From Epiperipatus broadwayi (Eukaryota; Onychophora; Udeonychophora; Euonychophora; Peripatidae): DNA of 64,000 nt. The translations under genes were made by a program, and so were the position numbers. The stretch is taken from contig JAQFVV010006306.1 of the NCBI GenBank assembly GCA_028023455.1, positions 1,575,001 to 1,639,000 on the forward strand. Direction: 5' to 3'. Positions 10,290-19,854 of the stretch are shown here, one piece after another; positions within the stretch are counted from its first letter, which is position 1; each line of letters opens with the position of its first letter. The notes beneath the pieces were generated by a model, which saw nothing but the letters and a program-made list of their open reading frames with translations, ran no database searches and was not told where the DNA came from.

Positions 10290-11330
10290 TTGGAATGGAA
10301 ACTTTTTCACATATTTGTATCCAGTTTCCATTTACATCTGTGGTCACTACATTTGTCTTATCCAATTTCACTCTCTGCTTAAATTTAACATTAATTTTAT
10401 TCCACTCCTTAGAGATAGAATCAATAATTCAGCACTGCTGTCAACCTTCATATTGATTTTAATTTCACAAATGGTTACAACCAAAGTAATTCGGCTATTA
10501 TTTAAGTTGTTTAATGACTTTATCTCTAATTTTCTACAACCTCTGTCTCCCCTTGATTTAAAATCTGGGTGTGGCTTGTCTTTTTCACTTTTCTGTAAAT
10601 GTGAACTAAGTGTCTTTTAATGCCACAAATATGGCATTTTCTGATTTGAATTCGCATACCTTTTTGTGTGCCCTATAATTCCCCAGCAATAGGATGTTAA
10701 CTAATATAAGAATTTTTTATTTGATTTGTTCATTTTAGCTCTATATTTTCTTGTGGTATTTTTAAATTTATTTGCTACCATTTGATATTTAGATGCATTA
10801 TCTGTTGTTAACTCATGCTATACATTTTACGATGGCCGTTCTGTATGTTATATTCACTTCACTTGGTAGAGTTTTTCCTAGGATTGTGGTTCAACATCCC
10901 ATATAGTAGTTGATTCAGTTTTAATATGTCCTCTATACCTATCTTAAATTCATAATGTTTGGACAATGTAAGCAATGCCATATTGTAATCTTTGGTAACT
11001 CTATTGAGGTAGTTGTTTTCTGAACTATCCTCTTCATTACTGCTGACTAAAAATATGTAGTAAGAATTTCTATTAATTCACTGTATGATATATCTTCTGG
11101 AGTTTTGAGATCACATAATTGCTTAGCAATTTGTGAGAACATTGCTATCAGTAAAAAGTAATAGAGTTGAAACTTTAAGCTTATCATCTTCAATTTTACT
11201 GACTCTCATATAACAATCTATGTGCCCCACACACATATTCCACACTGAGGGATTACTAATATCAAATTCATTCAAGTTATGAATGGGAACTCCTTTTTTT
11301 TCTTCACCTTTTTCACACAAACGTATAATT
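10290..11330 (-). pseudogene. Ty3/Gypsy retrotransposon gag-protease remnant
   Basis: Read on the minus strand. The 5' piece (11320-11123) gives a gag-like start, NEFDISNPSVWNMCV then IDCYM and SKIEDDKLKVSTLLLF, which has the spacing of the gag matrix/capsid domain in Gypsy elements. Further along, around 10640-10590, CHICGIKRHLVHIY reads as a CCHC zinc knuckle with its last Cys replaced by Tyr. Beyond it, near 10450, KINMKVDSSAELLILS resembles the retroviral-type protease motif V-D-T/S-G-A with the glycine lost. Frames are broken by several stops. No LTRs were found. The order gag, knuckle, protease is right for Gypsy; the copy is inactive. Confidence 0.65.
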
Positions 11331-11340
11331 CTTCTTTAAC

Positions 11341-11352
11341 TTAATACTCTAT
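11341..11352. repeat. Target-site duplication, left copy
   Basis: TTAATACTCTAT, matching 11988-11999 exactly. The pair brackets family T element T1 and defines its ends. Confidence 0.8.
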
Positions 11353-11374
11353 AGTGTATATATGTGTGGGAGAT

Positions 11375-11434
11375 GATAATCTGGACCAACTGATGATTGC
11401 TGGTTTAGCATGAAATACGTATATTGGTGATTAT
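11375..11434 (+). ncRNA. Hammerhead ribozyme of family T (upstream copy)
   Basis: GATAATC (11375-11381) and CCAA (11386-11389) form the 5' side of helix I. Core CTGATGA (11390-11396) follows, then stem II TGCT-GGTTT-AGCA, core GAAA (11412-11415), and a self-complementary helix III reading ATACGTAT (11415-11422). The cleavage nucleotide is A11423, then TTGG (11424-11427) and GATTAT (11429-11434) close helix I. Every invariant core base is present, and both helix I segments pair across an internal loop. The base pair next to GAAA in stem II is a U/U mismatch, which may lower activity. Confidence 0.8.
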
Positions 11435-11830
11435 TTATCTTTTCAGCATATATGTGCTTGAGTGTATCAGTGTTATTAGATAGAGTGGAGAGTGGTGGGT
11501 CATGTGAAAGTCTGTGCTCATATACCCTATATTACATATATAGACACATGGTATATATTAAGCCTGTGTTTCAGTTATAACATTTTAGAGATGTCTGCCC
11601 ATCCTTGCATATGTATTTAATGGATTATGTCCTGTACATGTGGGTTTCAGATTGACCTTGGGTCAACATGGGTGTGACAAGAATCTCGGCCTCAGGGTGG
11701 CCTTCGAGCATTCCATCATCAGATTTTCAATTGGATGGATGGTTGAAGAGTTGGAGCCAGTCCATTAAAGTATGAAGATTGTCTATCTTAATATATATCT
11801 GAGCACTTATAGTATATATGTGTGGGAGAT

Positions 11831-11890
11831 GATAATCTGGACCAACTGATGATTGCTGGTTTAGCATGAAATACGTATATTGGTGATTAT
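11831..11890 (+). ncRNA. Hammerhead ribozyme of family T (downstream copy)
   Basis: An identical copy of the ribozyme at 11375-11434, displaced by exactly 456 bp. Two in-phase ribozymes in one insertion are what is needed to excise a unit-length RNA. Confidence 0.8.
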
Positions 11891-11987
11891 TTATCTTTTC
11901 AGCATATATGTGCTTGAGTGTATCAGTGTTATTAGATAGAGTGGAGAGTGGTGGGTCATGTGAAAGTCTGTGCTCATATATCCTATA

Positions 11988-11999
11988 TTAATACTCTAT
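11988..11999. repeat. Target-site duplication, right copy
   Basis: TTAATACTCTAT, an exact match to 11341-11352. Confidence 0.8.
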
Positions 12000-12024
12000 G
12001 CAAATTCTTCTTAAATCCTGTTGA

Positions 12025-12935
12025 CTGTGACATCTACTGTGTCCACAGGGAGACAATCTTAGCCATGTAGGCAAAAAAACCTATTATAAAAAGAACTTTT
12101 AAAATAAAGAAGTTAAAATTCTTAGTGCACAGCAATCAAAAACAGTCACAGTCAAGAGGAGAAAATAGTTGCCGAAAGTAAAACAATGTATTCTCTAATG
12201 GGAAAAAAGATAATGCTGAATGAAGTTAGTTTTAGTAAATTACTTACTAATAAAGTTCAAACAGAAAGAAATTCGCACAGACTTTAATTAAATGAGTAAA
12301 CAAACGATTTGAAGTTTAATGAACTGTATAATTATCAGTTGTGTGTGAAGCAAGATATTTTCGTGCACTTAATATATTCCCCAGAAATTCCCAAAAGTAA
12401 ATGTAATAAATTATTGTCAGTAATATAATTTTATTGTACTTGTTATATTGTTAAATTAATGCCTCAGCAAACAAAAATAAACTTGCTGATGATAAACAAA
12501 ACAAGTTATAAATTTTGTAACTTGCTCTTAGCTTGCATTTTATGATCACTAGATGGAGCTTTACCAATAGCCCACTAACAAGCTTTGTTTACATAAATGC
12601 TGAGAGAGATAGAATTCAATATCTCTTTCGTTGTCTCCAACCTTTAGACCATGGTTTCAAGCTAGTTGACTCACATTCGTAAAGGAGAGGGAGACTAGAA
12701 ACTAGATCCTACTTTTTACTAACGTGGGCCAACTAGCTCGAAACCATGGTCTAAAGGTTGGAGACAATGAAAGAGATATTGAATTCTATCTCTCTCAGCG
12801 TTTATGTAAACAAAGCTTGTTAGTGGGCTATTGGTAAAGCTCCATCTAGTGATCTAATATATATTCAAGTTGTGTGTGTTTTATTTATTTTCACCTATAT
12901 GGCTGAGATTGTCTCCTGATGGACACAGCAAATAT
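12025..12935. repeat. Outer inverted repeat around a foldback
   Basis: The left segment near 12035-12085 (GTGTCCACAGGGAGACAATC, then TTAGCCATGTAGG) is complementary to the right segment near 12885-12930 (CCTATATGGCTGAGATTGTC, then TCCTGATGGACACAGC). It encloses the tighter palindrome at 12544-12854. Either a ~900-bp element with inverted ends or two opposed copies of one repeat. Confidence 0.6.
12544..12854. repeat. Foldback palindrome with ~134-bp arms
   Basis: The arms at 12544-12677 and 12721-12854 are ~95% identical as reverse complements, running from GATCACTAGATGGAGC inward through AGACCATGGTTTC to the 43-bp loop. The ends GATCACTAGATGG...CCATCTAGTGATC are precise. No coding capacity. 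A foldback/MITE-like element or head-to-head retroposed copies. Confidence 0.8.
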
Positions 12936-13302
12936 ATATATACTACATTTTCTGTATATAAAAATATTAAATTATTATTATTTATTTTGGAAATAAAAAA
13001 AATAAAAAAAAGAGAGTTTCCGATTATCTCTATAAGATTAAGTTAATTTAAAAATGGAAAATATTGATAAATAATAAATATAATAAAAAATATTCAATTT
13101 TTATTTCCATCATAACTAAATAACAAACTTCATCAACATATTTGAGCCAGATGGTGGTTTAATCAATACAGAAAACAGAGCTCATATTTCAAATTCATCC
13201 ATATGGCAAAAATGTTAAAAAGTAGAAGATTCCATCAAATTATCCATCATCTGTATATAATACTATAATATACAAAAAAAATTATATAATATTGCCTATA
13301 TA

Positions 13303-13613
13303 TAGAGCTTGCAAATAAACTCTTAACAAGCATTGCAGAATATCCCCAACTCCAGACTATTTTCTGCTACTGGTGTCCTCAGCCAGGTGTTAGGATATTC
13401 AACCATTAAATTAAAAATATTAGGACAAGCCCAGCACTTTATCTAATGTATAACTATTAAGTTATACATTAACTATTAAATTATTGTCCTGGTATTTTTA
13501 ATCTTATGCTTGAATATCTTAGCACTTCACTGAAGATGCCAGTAATAAAAACTGGTCTGGGGTTGGGGATATTCTGCAAAGCTTGTTAAGAGTTTATTTG
13601 CGAGCTCTACATA
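13303..13613. mobile_element. Family B: foldback with hammerhead-like cores on both strands
   Basis: The arms start GAGCTTGCAAATAAACTC and end GAGTTTATTTGCGAGCTC, meeting around 13430-13480. Plus sense in the right arm: GAATATC, then core CTGAAGA (about 13532), a stem II region, AAAACTGGTC, and TGGGG...GATATTC. GAATATC/GATATTC would form the outer part of helix I. The left arm, read on minus, gives CTGAGGA, a short stem, GAAAATAGTCTGG, so it keeps GAAA where the right arm reads AAAA. The two arms are complementary in decay and suggest an ancestral full hammerhead. Short AAACTNGTC helix III resembles family A. Confidence 0.6.
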
Positions 13614-13619
13614 TAACAT

Positions 13620-14479
13620 TTGTAATACAAGCTTATTAAATTTGATCATGTGATGTCTGACTTGATTTTTTTAAAATAATACTGTCTAATGTAAGTAAAA
13701 ATGATAATGTTAATGCAATGTTTAAACACTGCATATGTTCTGATAAGTTACCATGTTGAGGAAATATATCTAAAGTTTCATCAATAAATATATACAGCAA
13801 ACAAAGAGATAACATCAAAACTAATTAGAATAAAGCCTGAATAGGTAAACCCAGGACACTAATAATAGAACAGAACAGTAGATATCTTATGTATCTTCAA
13901 TAGGCCATAGAATTTAAGGTATATGAATATTATTTCTCATGGGATAATGCCCTTTTTATATTATCAATGCTAGATTTACTACTAAGAATCTTAGTTATTT
14001 GCTTAAGACATGTGGAATGATTTCTTTGGGTTTTAGTATACACTTTATCATTTAATATGTTCAAATTTTTATTATTATAGATGATATATGACTACAGTGA
14101 TAATATCCTTATTGGAAGGAAGCCTTTTATAAACACTTCTGATTTAATATTCTTATCAACCAATATTTCTCTCTTTGTGGGAGTAGAATAAAAGTGAAGA
14201 CCTTTTTTCGTACGAAGAGCTTATTTTTAGAAATATTTTAATCAATTATAAACAATTTGTAGACTAAGAGTATGAAATTAACATTTATACCTATCAGCTT
14301 ATTATAATGGATTGAAATTCGTAACGGTTCTTACCATAAATATTAAACTTTGATCCAATAGAAGAAAAGAACTGTTTATTTTATTTATATTTTTTTTAAA
14401 AATAGGATATTATAAAAATAAACTTATTTATAAGTTTTATAATTTTCTTTATTTACTAAAATACGAATTTTTTCTACAG
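13620..14479. other. AT-rich spacer, nothing recognised
   Basis: No supported frames or repeats. A short open frame at 13636-13818 (minus) lacks any recognisable domain. Confidence 0.5.
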
Positions 14480-14670
14480 AACAGGCTTTTTCATACCTGC
14501 ACTTATATATGTAATATATAGGGGGTTTGAACTCAGACTTTCTCACAACCCTCAACCATCCATGCTATCTCATACCGCTGATACACTTGATCACACACAT
14601 GTCAAAAAGATAAATAATCACCAATATACTTATTTTGTGCTAAACCAGCACTCATCAGTTGGTCCAAAGA
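14480..14670 (-). mobile_element. Family T fragment T2
   Basis: Minus-strand copy containing the ribozyme half (CCAACTGATGAGTGCTGG, then AGCACAAAATAAG, with GAAA altered to CAAA) and the tRNA-like half. GAGTTCAAACCCCC on minus near 14520-14533 is a good Pol III B-box match, and TAGCATGGATGG upstream could be an A-box remnant. The best evidence in the window that family T includes a tRNA-related module. Confidence 0.75.
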
Positions 14671-14852
14671 AAAATATTTTCCTCTTTAGCTCTCAAGCTA
14701 AGAATATGAAGTTACCCAGAATAAAGCAATGATAGTAATATATATAATAAATTGTTTTTCTCTTCACTAGTAAGAATTGTATCTATAAATATGTGACTTT
14801 GTTCGCATGCGTTAGTGAAGCTATAACTATACTATAATGTGTAATAGGTCTG

Positions 14853-14900
14853 CTTAGCGCTTTCGAGATTTAATGTTCGAATATCATACTCATAGCATTG
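14853..14900 (-). ncRNA. Decayed hammerhead motif, PLE1 inverted arm
   Basis: Minus strand reads GCTATGAG, a stem region, AAATCTCGAAAGCGCTA. GAAA and a palindromic AGCGCT helix III are intact; the CTGATGA core has lost one base (CT-ATGA). Confidence 0.5.
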
Positions 14901-15557
14901 TGAATGAAGACTTTTTGTGATTTATTGTATACATATGCAAATGAGTTTGAATTTTTAAGTAGTTAGTCCATTGTTTAGAGAGAGCAAAGCATGCTGCTCT
15001 TCTACCAATGGCACTGAGATCATTTGCTATGTAAAAAGCTTGTTTAACTTTTCTTTTGGCAACACTCTTCACTGCACAAATTATTTGGGCAGAACAATTT
15101 CAAATTTAGCTTCCGAACACCTCCCAGTACTAACCGACTAATAAATAATTCCAAAGATAAAATAGAAAAAGATCATGTGGTCTATAAAATGGCATGCCCT
15201 CAATTAGGCTATCAGGCATCTTACTACAGTGAGACTCGGGCTAATCTTAATACAAGAATTTACCAACACGGGTATGCATACAACAGGGTTAAAAATAAAA
15301 ATGAAGGAACATCAGTATTCTGGGACCACCAAGCAGCTACAGGCCATGTATTCGAACCCAGTTCTGCCCAAATAATTTGTACAGAGAAAAGTGATTCCAA
15401 AAGAAAAGTTAAAGAAGCTTTTTACATAGCAAATGATCTCAGTGCCATTGGTAGAAGAGAGGCATGCTTTGCTTTCTCCAAACAATGGACTAACTAATTA
15501 AAAATTCAAACTCATTTGCATATATGTACAATAAATCACAACAGTCTTCATTCACAA

Positions 15558-15601
15558 AGCGATGAGTATGAGATTCGAACATTAAATCTTGAAAGCGCTA
15601 A
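15558..15601 (+). ncRNA. Decayed hammerhead motif, PLE1 sense 3' UTR
   Basis: Reads GCGATGAG, GAGATT...AAATCTT, GAAAGCGCTA. The core lacks a different base (C-GATGA) from the inverted arm, while the GAAA and AGCGCT parts agree. Stem II can be drawn as AGATT/AATCT. Confidence 0.5.
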
Positions 15602-16369
15602 GCAGACATATTACACATTATAGTATAATTAAAGCTTCACTAACGCATGCGAAAAAAATCGCATATTTATAATATATATATGATAAAATATTTTTAATCT
15701 GAGACCCTCAATCTCATGAAGACATCCTTTGATGTGACAGGAAGTTGGGTTTTGAAGTGAATGATAAAAAAGCTTTTTTGTTTGGTGTATATATATGGTA
15801 TGTTCCGTTGAATTTCACTTGAAAAGGTCTATTTGTTAATAGATGAAACTATGGTTGTGGAAGAATTTTAGGTTTAGTTTTTTTTAGCTAGTATTATAAC
15901 ATTAAATGAAATTTTATTATATATATGTACAGATTTATATCTGCATATATTACTTTTTTTTTTCAGATTGTTCGTATGTGCTTATATTATGTCTATGTGA
16001 ATGTGACATTTTGAAATCTGATTATTTTAATATGAATACATATTGATAATTAATATTATGATTGAAATTTATGAGTATTACTTTATTATAACATATTCTC
16101 TTAAGTTCTTATGAATTTTATTTATTTATTAAAAAATTAAGATATGGTAATAACTGGTCTTGTAAAATACGTGCCTTTTATTTTTTTAAGCGGACCCAGA
16201 GAATTCAGCAAGAAGAGAAAGCAAAGAGATCCCCCATTTACATGTCTTTAGATAGAGTTACTACTGTTGCATCAAGTCGAGATATATTAAATTATTTTGT
16301 GGTCAAGACAATTAATCCAACAAGAACTTAATCAAGTATGCTTATTAATATTTTGTGGTCAAACATTAG

Positions 16370-16790
16370 GCCATCATCAACCATTATCTACCCCTTGCAG
16401 GATGAAGGTCACTCCAAGTTCAATTCATCTTCTCCGATCTTTAGCTTCTCTTCTCCACATCACCCCTGCACACTTTCTTATTTCATCCATCCATCTCACA
16501 AGTGGTCTCTTTCTGGGTCTTTTACAATCTCTTGGAATCCAGTTTAAGATTTCAATTGTCCATCTATTATCATCTCTCCTAGCAATATATCCAGCGCAAC
16601 TCCATTTCAGTCTTTTAATTTTTTCAATGAGGTTAGCAACACCTGTTTGGTCTCTTACCTATATATTGCGTTTTCGATCTCTCTTTGTTATCCCAACATG
16701 CATCTCTCCATACTTCTTTGAGTTGTCTGAAGTCTCTATATTGTTCTACTATTAAGTGTCCAAGCCTCAGATCCATAAGTAAGAACATTA
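16370..16790 (-). pseudogene. RTE-type LINE 3'-end fragment
   Basis: Minus-strand sequence matching the C-terminal tail of the RTE element at 48620-50975, including the segment equivalent to ARRDDNRWTIEILDWIPRD and a KRPRKRP stretch. It ends in the 3' terminus (TAATGGTTGATGATGG on minus) typical of RTE elements with a short trinucleotide tail. 5'-truncated to about 0.4 kb, as expected of incomplete target-primed insertion. Confidence 0.8.
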
Positions 16791-16861
16791 ATTTGCAATA
16801 TATACACGCTATATGTTTATATAATTCTTGAAATACACACGTGTTTATCTGTGATAAATTG

Positions 16862-17095
16862 AAGCCTGACCATTAAAGTTTGAAAATTTGCTCTCTTAAT
16901 ATAAACCAAGGTATATATGTGTGTGGGAGATGATGATTCGGATCAACTAATGAGTGTTGATTCAGTACGAAATATGTATTTGGAGCTCATTTATTTTCTT
17001 CACAAGCATGTGATCATATGTATCATTTGTATGAGACAGAGTGAATATCTGAATGAAGCTTGAAAGTCTGTGTTCAAATCCCCTACAATTACATC
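16862..17095 (+). mobile_element. Family T fragment T3
   Basis: Sense copy with ribozyme region CTAATGA...TACGAAATATGTATTTGG (one core change, G to A) and the tRNA-like end GTTCAAATCCCC at 17072-17083, a near-consensus B box. Truncated 5' relative to the 456-bp monomer. Confidence 0.75.
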
Positions 17096-17393
17096 TAAAC
17101 TCCAAGTATATAAATTATATTTCTAATATATATATTTGTTTGTAATTAAAAATGGTTATTATTTTTATTTAAATATGAGTTCTATTTTTTTTTTATTTAA
17201 GTAATATTAAGGAATTTATTTAATATATAATAGATTGACTTATTGACTCCATACATATTAAAATCCTGAGATATTGTTTGTTTGCAGATATTAAGTGGAG
17301 AGGAGTAATACATTGCCATTAGGAAGTTTTGGATTTAGCCAAGGTGCCCAACCTTACTTCATAATTACACACATTAAATGTGCACACTTATTT

Positions 17394-17610
17394 AATATCA
17401 CATGATCACCATTTCTTATGCCTGCTTATAACTGTTATTAAAACAAAGCTCCTCACTGATGAAAGCCATAAGCTAGAAACTGGTCTTGGGGATATTGGCT
17501 AAGTAGGCACTAGATAGGAATTTTATGCACAAGCCTTCTGATATCCATTGATTACTCTGGCTTGCACTGAGTGGCACTACTGTATGGAGAGTTTTGCCTG
17601 TTTTATTTAA
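17394..17610 (+). mobile_element. Family A element A3 with intact ribozyme core
   Basis: A minus-sense tip (17396-17443) is fused to a sense fragment starting inside the ribozyme (CTCCTCACTGATGAAAGCC). Core CTGATGA, GAAA and ACTGGTC are all present, with a two-base-diverged helix I. It ends in the usual GAGAGTTTTGCCTGTTT. Confidence 0.78.
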
Positions 17611-18245
17611 GAAGATACATTTAATATTTACAAAGAAGATATAAGAAACATTTAAATAATTTCATAGAAGACATTATACGCTTATAAGATATTTACACAA
17701 TCCACTATAAGATATATATTTGGTATGGAACATAAAAACTATTATTTAGGGTTAATTTGAAATTAAACATTACAAATATAGTAACATTTTAATGAGATTA
17801 AATGTGATTTGGATGTAATAAAATGTACTCGTTACCTTGGTACTGTATCAACTTGCATATGTACTTCATATTTTAGTCCTCAGATGTCTACATGGTTATC
17901 TATCTCTGTTGATCATTATCATATATGAATAAAGCAGACATTTTGTGTGTGTAATATGCATGCACAAATTAAGATTATAAACTAAACAAAATAACAATGC
18001 AATTATTAATAGTAAAATTTTTCCTTATAAAATTGTTAAAAGCAATCTCATTATCTACAGACAATAGCCTCTCTAGATGTTTGTTTATATTAGCTTCTTA
18101 CCTCTACTTGCTGTTAACCACTTGAGATTCTCAAACTTTAAATAAGTTTTCCAATGTAATTTTAGCTTTACGCTTATAAATCATTTTATTATGTGAATAT
18201 TATACTCATTCAAAGAAATTTATCTCGAAATTGTCATATTGGCTC
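17611..18245. other. AT-rich spacer, nothing recognised
   Basis: No supported gene or repeat between the A3 copy and the tRNA-like array. Confidence 0.5.
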
Positions 18246-18249
18246 AGGA

Positions 18250-19495
18250 TTTCGTAAGAAGTTTGAATACCAGAGCTGTGAGCACCAGAATTGATCCTGG
18301 GAACTTCCAATCCCAAATCAGATGCTCTACCAATTATATCAAATGGGAGTTCATAAGTTGAGCACCAGAACTACAAGTACCAGAATCGATCTTGGGACAT
18401 CATGATCCCAAATCAAATGCTCTGCTAATTATATCAATAGGAGTTCATAAGAAGTTGAGCATTAGAATCAATCCTGGGACCTCCTGATTCCAAGTTGAAT
18501 GCTCTACCAATTATATCAAATGGGAGTTTATAAGTTGAGCACCAGAATCATTCCTGGGACCTCATGATCCTAAATTGAATACTCTACCAATTATATCAAA
18601 TGAAAGTTCATAAGAAGTTGTGTGCCAGAACTGTGAGCACCAGAATCGATACTGGGACTTTCCGATCCAAGTTGAATGCTCTACCAACTATATCAAATGG
18701 GAGTTTATAAAAAGTTGAGTGCCAGAACTGTAAACACAGAATCGATCCTAAAAGCTTCTAATCCCAAGTCAGACACTCTACCAATTATATCAAATGGGAG
18801 CCCATTAGTTGAGCACCAAAATTGAACCTGGGATCTCATGATCCTAAATTGAATGCTCTACCAAAATGGAAGTTCATAAGAAGTTGAGTGCCAAAACTGT
18901 GAGCACCAGAATCAATGCTCTACCAATTATATCAAATGAGAGTTTATAAGTTGAGCACCAGAATTGATCCTGGGGCCTCATGATCCTAAATTAAATGTTC
19001 TACCAATTATATCAAATGGAAGTTCATAAGAAGTTGAGTGCCTGAACTGTGAACACCAGAATCAAACCCAAGACCTCCTGATCCCAAATTGAATGCTCTA
19101 CCAATTATATCAACTGGGAGTTTATAAGAAGTTGAGTGCCAGGACTGTAAACCCCAGAATCGATCCTAAAAGCTTCTAATCCCAAGTCAGACACTCTACC
19201 AATTATATCAAATGGGAGTTCATAAGAAGCTGAGTGCCAGAACTGTAAATCCCAGAATCAATTCTGGAAGCTTCTAATCCCAAGTCAGACACTCTACCAA
19301 TTATATTAAATGGGAGTTCATAAGTTGAGCACCAGAATTGTTCCTGGGACCTCATGATCCTAAATTCAATGCTCTACCAATTGTATCAAATGAAAGTTCA
19401 TAAGAAGTTGCATGCCAGAACTGTGAACACCAGAATTGATCCTGGGACCTCCCAATAACAAGTTGGATGCTCTATCAACTGCACCAAAGCATGCA
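18250..19495 (-). repeat. Tandem array of 14 tRNA-like (Pro-like) units
   Basis: Fourteen head-to-tail units, all oriented minus, counted by the recurring CTCTACCAATTATATC block at 18325, 18419, 18502, 18582, 18679, 18774, 18856, 18918, 19009, 19096, 19193, 19292, 19372 and 19470. Spacing falls into two classes, ~80-83 and ~91-99 bp, differing by a GAAGTTGAGTGCCAGAACTG-type linker; one unit is 62 bp. Read on minus, each unit has a D-arm/A-box (ATAATTGGTAGAGC), an anticodon-like loop CTTGGGA in some units (UGG, proline-type), an AGGTCCCAGG stretch and a B-box/T-arm (GGATCGATTC). Units vary by 10-20%, so the array is old or fast-evolving. The final unit (19420-19490) differs most and may be the founder. 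Functional tRNAs are unlikely given variable stems. Confidence 0.75.
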
Positions 19496-19854
19496 GGGGA
19501 TACAAAGAAATGTTATTAATAAACATAATCAAATATGGTGTTCTGAGATAGAATAATATATCCAATTTTTTTTAAAAGCGTTATTATAAAAAAATTATAT
19601 ATATTATTTTTTAGTTTTTAGCATAGTATATTTTTGCAATTATTTGAATAGCTTAATATTTGAAATTGTTTAAAATTAAATATTTACAATGTAATTTTGT
19701 TTACTTGTAAAAAAAAAATTCAAGTTTTATAAACAAAAAAAAATTCTTTTACTTTTTTTAAAAAAGAAATTTATAAAGTCAAGATTTGTTTTTATTTCAT
19801 TTTTAAAAGATTACTAAAAATGTTTTTAATATAAGCTTTTTAAATATATATATA

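Larger units (their letters stand above)
11353..11987 (+). mobile_element. Family T element T1: complete retrozyme-like insertion (1.4 tandem units)
   Basis: A 635-bp insertion bounded by a perfect 12-bp duplication. It consists of one 456-bp monomer plus a ~177-bp terminal direct repeat: the block from TATATATGTGTGGGAG (11357) through GTCTGTGCTCATATA recurs at +456 (11813). Both repeats hold a full hammerhead ribozyme (11375-11434 and 11831-11890), so self-cleavage of a transcript would release a 456-nt RNA. No ORF is present. The right part has a tRNA-like segment; in better copies it reads GTTCAAATCCC, close to a Pol III B box. Other copies are at 14480, 16862, 26404, 27957, 36796 and 45906. 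The two terminal repeats are almost identical, so the insertion is fairly young. Confidence 0.85.
14785..15675 (+). pseudogene. Penelope-like element fragment PLE1 (GIY-YIG endonuclease, inverted 3' arm)
   Basis: The sense part carries a decayed Penelope C-terminus: frame 15177-15497 reads VYKMACP, then YYSETRANLNTRIYQHG, matching the GIY-YIG layout (Y...YIG...R...H) with YIG changed to YYS. The 105-residue frame ends in a conserved KRKVKEAFYIANDLSAIGR segment. The region 14785 to ~15085 is an inverted copy of the 3' end (its minus frame 15072-14890 repeats AFYIANDLSAIGRR and the 3' UTR). So the 3' end is present twice, facing outward, as often seen in Penelope insertions. Both 3' UTRs hold a hammerhead-like core (see 14853-14900 and 15558-15601). 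The RT domain is absent; inactive. Confidence 0.78.

Noticed and set aside
16297-16755. 152-residue plus-strand frame
   Set aside because: Antisense of the RTE C-terminal tail, matched by the antisense of the copy at 48591-48806.
18250-19495. Functional tRNA gene cluster or CRISPR array
   Set aside because: Stems and T-arm vary among units and acceptor stems do not pair well, so not tRNA genes. Repeats are variable and spacers are not unique, so not CRISPR.
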